Origin: Candidatus Roizmanbacteria bacterium
Lineage (GTDB): Bacteria > Patescibacteriota > Microgenomatia > UBA1406 > GWC2-37-13
Direction of reading: 5' to 3'
Length of the DNA stretch: 12,387 nt
Assembly (NCBI GenBank): GCA_026395475.1
Contig: JAPLYQ010000007.1
Coordinates: forward strand, 1 to 12,387
Below, piece by piece: positions 6,303 to 12,387 of this stretch. Each line of letters begins with the position of its first letter. Position 1 is the first letter of the stretch. Position numbers and translations under genes: made by a program. The notes under the pieces were generated by a model. The model ran no database searches, had not been told where the DNA came from, and saw only the letters and a program-made list of their open reading frames with translations.

Positions 6303-7109
6303 ATGGCAAGAAAAAAAAGTATCATCAAAATTCCCTTTATTAAAGCAAAGGTAAATGCCCGAACGGTGTTTCTTATGCTTGGATTGGTTCTCTTTTTAGG
6401 AGGGATTTTGTTATTTCTTTCTCTTCTGCCATTTGGCTCTACTATTGACGGCAAGTTACTTTCAGCCATTCGTGGTTTTCTTGTTGATCATTTTGGAGTT
6501 GTATCTTTCTTTGTTCCAACGCTTATTATTCTCACAGCAACTCACGTCATTACTCATTCAAAAAAACCTCTCCTTCGACCTACAATTTCCATCGGCCTTT
6601 TTTTTATTTTTCTTTCATTAGGTGGACTGCTTAAAGGTGGCGCATGGGGGAGTTTATTTAATACTGTTTTGAAAGATAATATTTCATTTCTTGGAGCAAC
6701 ACTTTTTTTCTTAACATTACTTGGAATTGGCATTATACTTTTTCTTGATACTTCATTTGATGTGCTCCTAACGGGATTAACCACACTCGTTGTTAAACTT
6801 TTCAAATCAGTTAAGTCAACCATCGACCCTGCACTTCATCCTCAACAGAGCCCTGCTCAAAAGGGTGAATTTATTACCGATAAGAAGGTACCCATGAAGA
6901 AAAAAGAAGAACCATTAATAGAGTATGTGGAAGATAAAAGAAAAAATGAGAGGCAACCTACAAATCTTGTTGAGACTGGAAATGTAAAATCAACACAAGA
7001 CCTATATATTAAGCCGCTTACTCAAAGTGGCTCAACATGGATATTTCCTCCACTTAATTTATTAAGCACAGTAAAACAGGCAGAAGCAGACAGAGGAGAT
7101 GAAATGTAA
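6303..7109 (+). CDS. ftsK: FtsK DNA translocase, N-terminal membrane part (broken gene, fragment 1)
   Basis: FtsK sits at the division septum and pumps chromosomal DNA while tying segregation to division. This 268-residue piece holds the membrane anchor. A basic N-terminus (MARKKSIIK) is followed by about four hydrophobic helices near residues 21-44, 66-84, 93-110 and 128-149. A short charged linker runs to about 240 and then comes WIFPPLNLLS (246-255), the PPLxLL-type signature that normally precedes the motor. The frame then ends abruptly after RGDEM at a TAA (7107-7109), where the motor's alpha subdomain should begin. The rest of the motor resumes in another frame from about 7103. The linker is short compared with E. 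coli FtsK. As it stands the product would be an anchor without an ATPase. The gene has its own promoter at 6265-6294. Confidence 0.85.
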   Translation: MARKKSIIKIPFIKAKVNARTVFLMLGLVLFLGGILLFLSLLPFGSTIDGKLLSAIRGFLVDHFGVVSFFVPTLIILTATHVITHSKKPLLRPTISIGLFFIFLSLGGLLKGGAWGSLFNTVLKDNISFLGATLFFLTLLGIGIILFLDTSFDVLLTGLTTLVVKLFKSVKSTIDPALHPQQSPAQKGEFITDKKVPMKKKEEPLIEYVEDKRKNERQPTNLVETGNVKSTQDLYIKPLTQSGSTWIFPPLNLLSTVKQAEADRGDEM

Positions 7110-7112
7110 GAT
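7100..7112 (+). other. Junction of deletion and frameshift inside ftsK
   Basis: Upstream of here the frame reads ADRGDEM and then stops. From 7103 a different frame reads NVRSQIVTLKSLLEHDVF, which matches the part of FtsK just before the RecA-like core. The family segment that should lie between was not found in any frame. From my memory of E. coli FtsK it is about 80 residues. The join falls within GATGAAATGTAAG, where AATG fits both sides and may be a microhomology. Confidence 0.7.
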
Positions 7113-7150
7113 CTCAAATTGTAACTCTCAAAAGTCTTCTTGAGCATGAT

Positions 7151-8242
7151 GTGTTTACAAAAAATCCAGATCCACTTCTTATGCCATTGGGATTGGACGT
7201 TTCGGGACAACCTATTGCAACAAGTATTGGGAAAATGCCACACTGCTTGATTGCAGGAACGACAGGATCAGGTAAATCAGTGATTATAAATGCATGGATT
7301 AGCACGATGCTTTTCCGTACTCGTCCAGAAGAATTAAGACTTATTTTGGTCGATCCAAAACGAGTCGAGATGGCTGCATACAATAGTATTCCTCATTTAT
7401 TGACCCCAGTAATCAATGAACCGGAAGTGACACTTCGTGCATTGCGATGGACAGTGAATGAAATGCAAGAGCGCTATAAGCAATTTGCTGCAGTTCATGC
7501 AAGAAATTTGGATAGTTATAATCAAATTCCTGGAATAGAAAAAAAACCATATATCGTATTTATGATTGATGAATTGGCAGATTTGATGATGTTTGCTGGA
7601 AACGATGTAGAAACTCTTATCACAAGAATCGCACAGCTTGCACGTGCAACCGGCATTCACTTGGTACTTGCAACACAGCGACCATCGGTTGATGTCATCA
7701 CAGGTCTTATGAAAGCAAATATTCCAGCAAGACTCGCATTTAATGTATCTTCTATGATTGACTCGAGAGTTATTATTGACATGCCAGGGGCAGAAAAATT
7801 ATTAGGAAAAGGAGATATGTTGTTCCTACCTCCTGACCAAGCAAAACCAAAACGTATTCAAGGGCCATTCATTACAGAAAAAGAAGTTACAGAATTAACA
7901 AAGTTTATCCGTGCACAGTCTCCTGAAGTCCACTATACAGAAGAGATTATGGAAACAGACCCTGGGATTACGGTTGGAGGATTTCCTGGATCCTCTGGAG
8001 TTGGAGGAAATTCAGATAAAGATGCACTCTTTAATCAAGCTTTAGACATAGTCATTCAATCTGGAAAAGCATCGACATCATTCCTCCAAAGGAAACTCAA
8101 AATTGGCTATTCTCGTGCCGCTGCAATCATTGATGAAATGGAAGTGGCCGGATACATTGGTCCTGCAACAGGAAGTGGAAAGCCAAGAGAAATAATAAAG
8201 AGAACATCCTCAGCGGAAGTGACAGAAGAAATACCTATGTAA
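7151..8242 (+). CDS. ftsK: FtsK DNA translocase, C-terminal motor part (broken gene, fragment 2)
   Basis: RecA-like ATPase core and DNA-reading domain of FtsK, 363 residues if counted from the GTG at 7151. That start is nominal: homologous sequence continues upstream in this frame to about 7103, and no Shine-Dalgarno sequence precedes the GTG. Walker A is GTTGSGKS (36-43) and Walker B is VFMIDELADLM (136-146, with Asp140 and Glu141). The FtsK-typical LVLATQRPSVDVITG follows at about 171-185, then ANIPARLAF. A winged-helix gamma domain (about 289-350, KIGYSRAAAIIDEMEVAGYIG) closes the protein; in E. coli this domain reads the KOPS sequences that orient translocation. The core is well conserved, so the break looks recent or artefactual. 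Without the anchor and the alpha subdomain it is unlikely to work as a normal FtsK. Confidence 0.85.
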   Translation: MFTKNPDPLLMPLGLDVSGQPIATSIGKMPHCLIAGTTGSGKSVIINAWISTMLFRTRPEELRLILVDPKRVEMAAYNSIPHLLTPVINEPEVTLRALRWTVNEMQERYKQFAAVHARNLDSYNQIPGIEKKPYIVFMIDELADLMMFAGNDVETLITRIAQLARATGIHLVLATQRPSVDVITGLMKANIPARLAFNVSSMIDSRVIIDMPGAEKLLGKGDMLFLPPDQAKPKRIQGPFITEKEVTELTKFIRAQSPEVHYTEEIMETDPGITVGGFPGSSGVGGNSDKDALFNQALDIVIQSGKASTSFLQRKLKIGYSRAAAIIDEMEVAGYIGPATGSGKPREIIKRTSSAEVTEEIPM

Positions 8243-8244
8243 CT

Positions 8245-8985
8245 ATGAGTATTTCCACTCGTATTTTTGGGAATGTAAATTCATCGTCAGTTATTCTTTT
8301 TGTGGGAGGCAGTGGTGATTCAAAAGATTCCTTCACTCCACTTATTACACAACTCGTACTCGCGTTTCCTCAATACAAATTTATTACATTCTCCTTCAGA
8401 GGAGTTGAAGATAATAAAGATCTTCTTCTTTCTCATCAAATAGATGATTTAGAATGGGTGCTTAAGACAATCATTAAAACGGCGGAGAGCAAAATTACAC
8501 TCGTTGTAACAAGTAATGGGGCATTTTGCACTGCACATGTTCTAACAGATTCGCAATTTAACCAATACATTGAAAATACAATCTTCCTTGATCCAGCTGA
8601 TCATTATTTAGATACTCAAGCAACCGTAAAAGAAGCGAGAACTTGGACAGGATTTCAATCCTATCTTCCATCAAAACCAACTTCATCAATATTACTTCAG
8701 AAAATATCATCGAGTGTAATAATAAATGTTGTTAATTTCACCATAAGAAATTATGGAGAAGAAGGATATGGAGTAGTAGATGAGAGGGGAATTGACAATG
8801 AGAAAAAGCATTCTCGCCTTAATAATGATATGGTCAAATCTTTTTATCTAAATACTCCAAATAAGAACAGGGGATTGTATATTGAGGACCACACTTTACC
8901 CCATGCATTTATGCGTGATGGGGACATCACAAAAAATATCGAGAGAATAATCCAAATACTGAAACGTAGTGTAATCAGCGATTAG
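8245..8985 (+). CDS. Alpha/beta-hydrolase-like protein
   Basis: A 246-residue soluble protein with the look of an alpha/beta hydrolase; the substrate is unknown. A beta strand and oxyanion-type loop, VILFVGGSGDSKDSF (about 16-30), is followed by a second strand FITFSFRG (46-53). The nucleophile elbow would be VVTSNGA (87-93) with Ser90, but the usual GxSxG first glycine is Val88. Candidate acids are Asp116 in FLDPADHY or Asp215, and candidate histidines are His216 and His220 in EDHTLPHAF near the C-terminus. No signal peptide or membrane helix is seen. It starts two bases after the ftsK stop, so it is almost certainly cotranscribed with ftsK. Its stop touches the mltG stop on the other strand. 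It could be an active esterase or peptidase-like enzyme or a degenerate fold member. Confidence 0.7.
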   Translation: MSISTRIFGNVNSSSVILFVGGSGDSKDSFTPLITQLVLAFPQYKFITFSFRGVEDNKDLLLSHQIDDLEWVLKTIIKTAESKITLVVTSNGAFCTAHVLTDSQFNQYIENTIFLDPADHYLDTQATVKEARTWTGFQSYLPSKPTSSILLQKISSSVIINVVNFTIRNYGEEGYGVVDERGIDNEKKHSRLNNDMVKSFYLNTPNKNRGLYIEDHTLPHAFMRDGDITKNIERIIQILKRSVISD

Positions 8986-9945
8986 TTATTGCACATATTT
9001 CCTTATATTTTCGTTGTGCTCTTCAAGTGTTTTTGCTACTTGGACTCTTCCTTTTTTATCGTTTACATAATACCAATATGGTGTGTTTGGGTCAGCCGCT
9101 AGTGCTGCTTTTATAGAGTCCAATCCTGGGTTACATATTGGTGCAGGTGGTAATCCTTTTCGCTCATAGGTGTTATAGGTATTGTCAACTTTTAGATCTT
9201 CAATGGTAAGATCTCTTTTCCACCAAGTTTTCTCTTTTCTTTGGTATCCAAGTCCATATTGGATTGTTGCATCAAGCTGTAATGGCCAGTCACTTTGGGC
9301 TCGTTTCAAAATAATACTTGCAACGATACGCCTATCATCAGCAAATTTAGCCTCTCTTTCTACCAGAGAAGCAAGAATGAGAACTTCGTTGTCAGACCTT
9401 TTTTCAAATGGTCGTTCTGCACGAGCCTCAGCCATTTTTTTTTGGAAATTTGCTTCCATCAACTGAATAATTGAATCCATTGTCGCTGTTTTTGGAATTA
9501 GGTAGGTATCAGGAAAAAGATGTCCTTCTTTTGCTTGTTCTATGAAACTTATCTCTGAAAAAGTAAATGTCTGAGCAAGTTTTTGTGCTATTTCTTCTTT
9601 ACGAAGTCCTTCAACGATGGTGATCCACTCATCTACCGTTCCATGAGTAAGAGCTTCAGCAACTTCTTGTGCAGACATTTTTTTTGAAAGTTTAAACTCG
9701 CCTGCTTGTATTTTTTTGTCAATATCTTTCTGAAATGCAATAACTGTAAAGATAAGTTTATTTCTGATAAGATCTTCTGATGCTAATTTTTTTGCAACTG
9801 AAAATAGTCCATCACCTTTCTCCACTTTGAAAATAGTTGAACCTGTATTTCTCTTGTCCACTGGAAGTGACCCTTCCGAATACATGAAATAAATTCCAAG
9901 AATAATAAGTGCGATTAGCAAAAAAAGAATCTTAAATTTTTTCAT
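8986..9945 (-). CDS. mltG: Endolytic murein transglycosylase MltG (YceG-like)
   Basis: Membrane-anchored lytic transglycosylase that cuts nascent glycan strands and is thought to set their length. At 319 residues it has the normal family size. One N-terminal helix (about residues 5-21) anchors it with the rest outside. A LysM-like region at about 37-100 (FKVEKGDGLFSVAKKL) is followed by the catalytic YceG domain, with EGHLFPDTYLIP (140-151) and LASLVEREAK (191-200). Glu196 corresponds to the catalytic glutamate of E. coli MltG as I recall it. LQLDATIQYGLG, then YNTYERKGLPPAPICNPG, complete the family signature. The start overlaps the stop of the phosphorylase gene by four bases (ATGA), so translation is probably coupled. 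Together with murJ in the same operon and the PBP gene nearby it belongs to the wall-building set. Confidence 0.95.
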   Translation of the reverse strand: MKKFKILFLLIALIILGIYFMYSEGSLPVDKRNTGSTIFKVEKGDGLFSVAKKLASEDLIRNKLIFTVIAFQKDIDKKIQAGEFKLSKKMSAQEVAEALTHGTVDEWITIVEGLRKEEIAQKLAQTFTFSEISFIEQAKEGHLFPDTYLIPKTATMDSIIQLMEANFQKKMAEARAERPFEKRSDNEVLILASLVEREAKFADDRRIVASIILKRAQSDWPLQLDATIQYGLGYQRKEKTWWKRDLTIEDLKVDNTYNTYERKGLPPAPICNPGLDSIKAALAADPNTPYWYYVNDKKGRVQVAKTLEEHNENIRKYVQ

Positions 9946-11204
9946 ATATGAGTGTCCAATACATGGATTGGAAACATTTGTAATGATGATTCTGCCTCAG
10001 TCAACAGATATGCATTTTTTGTATAAAATTCTGCAATTGGTTCACCCATTGTTATAGAATCTCCAATTTTTTTAAGAAGAACAATACCTGCATACTTATC
10101 ATCAGGAGCGCCAAGCATTTTGGCAAGACTATTAAGATTGTGGTTATTTATATCCTTTATATATCCAATTCTATCACTGTAGATTATATGTTTCTTATTC
10201 ATAAGCTTCATCGTCTTTGAAGATATGTGAGGAGAACCTCCCTGTGCTTTTACAATTTCTTTAAATTTCTTTAAAGCCTCTCCAGACTGAAGTATTTCTT
10301 TTGCAACTTTATGTCCTTGTTTATTTATCTTTGCTTCTTTAAAACACATATCAAGAAGAATGCTTGCAAGATACAGTGCTCTATCTTCCAAATCTTTTGG
10401 TCTATCTTCAGTCTGCTCAAGTACTTTCAGTACATCTCGTGCTTCCAGAGCTGGTCCTATTCCATATCCAGCAGGTTCTCTTGTTTTATTAATTGTCGCA
10501 ATAACTTCCATACCAAATTTTTTTCCAAGCATTTGAAATTTGTGTGCAACCTTTTGTGCATCTTTTTCATGAACAATTTTCATCGTCTTACCGATTGGGA
10601 TATCCAAAACAAGATGTGTGGTAGATGCGGCAATTTTTTTTGCCATGACAGAAACAATAATTTTGTCAAATGACTCAAATGCGATAGGTTCTTCAATATG
10701 GATAAGAATGTCATCAGCTGGCGCAATTCCGAGACGCCCATTCCAACAAATACATCCACCAACTGTATTTACGATATCTTCTAATTGATCGCTGGTAAAC
10801 TCAACTCCTGCAAACACTTCCATAGCGTCAGCGGTTCCTGCTGGAGTGGTAATTGCGCGAGAAGAAATCTTTGGTATTTTAAATCCTGCTGCTGCAACAA
10901 TTGGTACAATAATCATTGTCGCACGAGTACCTGAAACGCCGCCAATTGAGTGTTTGTCAGCGACTATCCCTTTGAAGTGGAGTCTATTCCCCGTCTCAAC
11001 CATTGCTTTAGTGAAATGGTAGAGTTCTTCTTGCCCATATCCTTGCTTAAAGGATGCAGCAACAAAATAGGTTGTGAGAATATCACTCAATTTCTTATGA
11101 GAAATTTGATCCATCAGATTATAGATTTCATGATAGCTGAGCTTTTTTCCGAGAAGCTCTTTTTGAATCGATTGAACTGCATTTTTTTGATCGTTACTAG
11201 TCAT
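9942..11204 (-). CDS. AMP phosphorylase / thymidine phosphorylase family protein (archaeal-like type)
   Basis: Nucleoside or nucleotide phosphorylase of 420 residues, probably cytoplasmic nucleotide salvage. Phosphate and substrate motifs are DKHSIGGVSGTR (83-94) and SSRAITTPAGTAD (114-126), followed by GCICWNGRLGIAPADD (150-165). These match archaeal AMP phosphorylases (AMP + Pi to adenine + ribose 1,5-bisphosphate) better than E. coli-type thymidine phosphorylase, which reads DKHSTGGVGD and has a different second block. Archaeal AMP phosphorylases, as I remember them, are about 500 residues with an extra N-terminal domain of about 80 residues; that domain is missing here, so the substrate is uncertain. 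Known Patescibacteria pair AMP phosphorylase with ribose-1,5-bisphosphate isomerase and RuBisCO, but neither is in this window. It overlaps murJ by eight bases and mltG by four, so it is part of that operon despite its unrelated role. Confidence 0.85.
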   Translation of the reverse strand: MTSNDQKNAVQSIQKELLGKKLSYHEIYNLMDQISHKKLSDILTTYFVAASFKQGYGQEELYHFTKAMVETGNRLHFKGIVADKHSIGGVSGTRATMIIVPIVAAAGFKIPKISSRAITTPAGTADAMEVFAGVEFTSDQLEDIVNTVGGCICWNGRLGIAPADDILIHIEEPIAFESFDKIIVSVMAKKIAASTTHLVLDIPIGKTMKIVHEKDAQKVAHKFQMLGKKFGMEVIATINKTREPAGYGIGPALEARDVLKVLEQTEDRPKDLEDRALYLASILLDMCFKEAKINKQGHKVAKEILQSGEALKKFKEIVKAQGGSPHISSKTMKLMNKKHIIYSDRIGYIKDINNHNLNSLAKMLGAPDDKYAGIVLLKKIGDSITMGEPIAEFYTKNAYLLTEAESSLQMFPIHVLDTHI

Positions 11205-12387
11205 ATGAGGTGTACATTTCGGTAATTTTTTTCTGGAACTCTTTTGCTTTTAGGGTCAGTTGTGCAATGATGGAGAGTTCTTGGATCCCAATAAACCAAG
11301 CCACAAATAAGTATAACAAAAAGTACACAGATGCACTGATAATAAGAAGGAAAAGAATATTAATTGTGCGTGTTGTATCAAGAAGGAGATTATCCATGAG
11401 TTTGATAAGCACATAAGGGATTGGAGCTGCAATGACTCCCGCCAATATTATTTTTCCTAAAGAAAAAAGGAAAGGGCCGAATTTAAAGAGTGCTCTTTTT
11501 TGAAGAAGGAAGAATAATATACTTACCTGAATGAGCATTGAGATGGAAAACGAAATACCCAGAGACCAGACTGGCATGTGGAGGACTAAAATCGCCACAA
11601 GAGAAAGAACTGTGTTTGAGACAACGCCAATAATAGATGAATAGAATGGTGTTTTACTATCGAGAAGCGCATAAAAACAACGAGTCAGAAGATAATAGAT
11701 AGAATGGATAGGAATGGAAACTGCAAAATAGGAAAGAAGAAAAGCTGTTTGTACTGTTGCATCCCAGTCAAATTTTTCTCCACCAAAAAACATACGAACT
11801 AAAGGGGTGCGAGCAAAAATAAAATAGACAGCAATTGGTATGGTGAGAAAAAGAATATTAAGAAGTGACTCGGTAATAATTTGAGCAAAATCTTCCTTCT
11901 TCTTGGATTCAATCATCTCCGTCAGATAGGGTAAAGAAGCTTGCCCAAACGCCATACCAATAACCGATACAGGGAGTAGTTGCAGATGCTGTGCAAAATA
12001 AAAAATAGTATAAGCACCAGAGCCAAGGAGAGTAGTCAGCGTAAGGTCTATAGTTGCATCAATCTGAGCAACGAGAATGGTGAGGAGGCGTGGTCCAATC
12101 ATCCTGAAGAAATCTTTAACCCCGGTATGAAAAGCAAAAATGGGCCTCCAGTTTACAATTTCATCCCACACTGCAGGAAGCTGCATAAGTGCAAAGATAA
12201 CTGCTCCCACATTAATTCCAATAATAGGAGCATAAAGGCCATAGGTAGAAGCAAAAAGGAGTGTAGCTACAATAACGGAAAGATTGTAGATAATAGGTGG
12301 TATTGCGGTAGATAATAATAACTTTCTTTCTTGTGCTTTTCCTGTAAATATTTTTGATATGAATAGATTTGTTTTGTGAAATAGTTT
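11197..12387 (-). CDS. murJ: Lipid II flippase MurJ/MviN (5' end cut by window edge)
   Basis: Inner-membrane transporter of the MOP superfamily that flips lipid II to the outer face for use by murein synthases. The frame is open from the right edge (12387) to the TAG at 11197-11199, giving 396 residues. The GTG at 12210 is only an internal codon, because clearly homologous membrane sequence continues upstream of it. The N-terminal part, perhaps the first 100 residues or a little more, lies outside. Many hydrophobic helices are present, with family-like stretches such as YGLYAPIIGINVG, the amphipathic AQHLQLLPVSVIGMAFGQASLPYL, and RCFYALLDSKTPF. The product ends in a short charged tail (KEFQKKITEMYTSYD). 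The last eight bases overlap the start of the phosphorylase gene. The operon promoter lies beyond the window. Confidence 0.92.
   Translation of the reverse strand, partial: KLFHKTNLFISKIFTGKAQERKLLLSTAIPPIIYNLSVIVATLLFASTYGLYAPIIGINVGAVIFALMQLPAVWDEIVNWRPIFAFHTGVKDFFRMIGPRLLTILVAQIDATIDLTLTTLLGSGAYTIFYFAQHLQLLPVSVIGMAFGQASLPYLTEMIESKKKEDFAQIITESLLNILFLTIPIAVYFIFARTPLVRMFFGGEKFDWDATVQTAFLLSYFAVSIPIHSIYYLLTRCFYALLDSKTPFYSSIIGVVSNTVLSLVAILVLHMPVWSLGISFSISMLIQVSILFFLLQKRALFKFGPFLFSLGKIILAGVIAAPIPYVLIKLMDNLLLDTTRTINILFLLIISASVYFLLYLFVAWFIGIQELSIIAQLTLKAKEFQKKITEMYTSYD

Noticed and set aside
6149..6469. Minus-strand open frame of 106 codons over the pnp-ftsK gap
   Set aside because: Its middle encodes the SFRAKSRNL-type peptide that comes from translating the inverted repeat, and the rest is antisense to ftsK; it is a false frame.
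7095..7155. Programmed frameshift as the explanation for the split ftsK
   Set aside because: A frameshift would keep the family sequence continuous, but the alpha-subdomain segment is missing in all frames; there is also no clear slippery run at the join.
10311..10673. Plus-strand open frame of 120 codons
   Set aside because: It is fully antisense to the phosphorylase gene, with Phe/Cys/Ile-rich noise composition and no start signal.
1767..11204. Recoded UGA (Gracilibacteria/Absconditabacteria type)
   Set aside because: TGA is the natural end of the small membrane gene, metG and the phosphorylase, each at the expected family or operon boundary.
12208..12210. GTG as the true start of murJ
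   Set aside because: The frame stays open to the window edge with MurJ-like membrane sequence upstream, so the gene is 5'-truncated by the window.

Overview
The window is an AT-rich, gene-dense piece of what looks like a Patescibacteria (Candidate Phyla Radiation) chromosome, probably of the Parcubacteria type. This placement is inferred from small proteins, tight gene overlaps, a methionyl-tRNA synthetase of the kind I associate with that group (HIGF in place of HIGH), and an archaeal-like AMP/thymidine phosphorylase. UGA is used as a stop by at least three genes, so the code is the ordinary bacterial one and not the UGA-glycine code of Gracilibacteria/Absconditabacteria. No tRNA, rRNA, CRISPR array, insertion sequence or phage gene was recognised.

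Layout. (1) Positions 1-3478, minus strand: an operon of a small four-helix membrane protein, methionyl-tRNA synthetase (metG) and a class A penicillin-binding protein that runs off the left edge. (2) Positions 3467-6159, plus strand: ribosomal protein S15 (rpsO) and polynucleotide phosphorylase (pnp), in the widespread bacterial order rpsO-pnp. (3) Positions 6160-6302: an intergenic stretch with an imperfect inverted repeat and the ftsK promoter. (4) Positions 6303-8985, plus strand: an ftsK homologue broken into two reading frames, followed closely by an alpha/beta-hydrolase-like gene. (5) Positions 8986-12387, minus strand: murJ (5' end cut by the right edge), an AMP/thymidine phosphorylase and mltG, all overlapping by a few bases.

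Function. The genes fall into cell-envelope and division work (class A PBP, MltG glycan-strand release, MurJ lipid II flippase, FtsK DNA translocase), RNA and translation (MetRS, S15, PNPase) and nucleotide salvage (phosphorylase). No unknown multi-gene defence or mobile system could be seen.

The most notable points are these. FtsK lacks roughly 80 residues, by my estimate, around the alpha subdomain of the motor and is frameshifted at the same point; this is either a real lesion or an assembly error. Four genes have promoter -10 hexamers placed only 5-9 bases before the start codon, and no start in the window has a convincing Shine-Dalgarno sequence, which points to leaderless transcripts. 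The divergent start between the membrane protein gene and rpsO uses one palindromic -10 element readable on both strands. The TGA stop of the membrane protein gene doubles as the TGn of an extended -10 promoter for metG.
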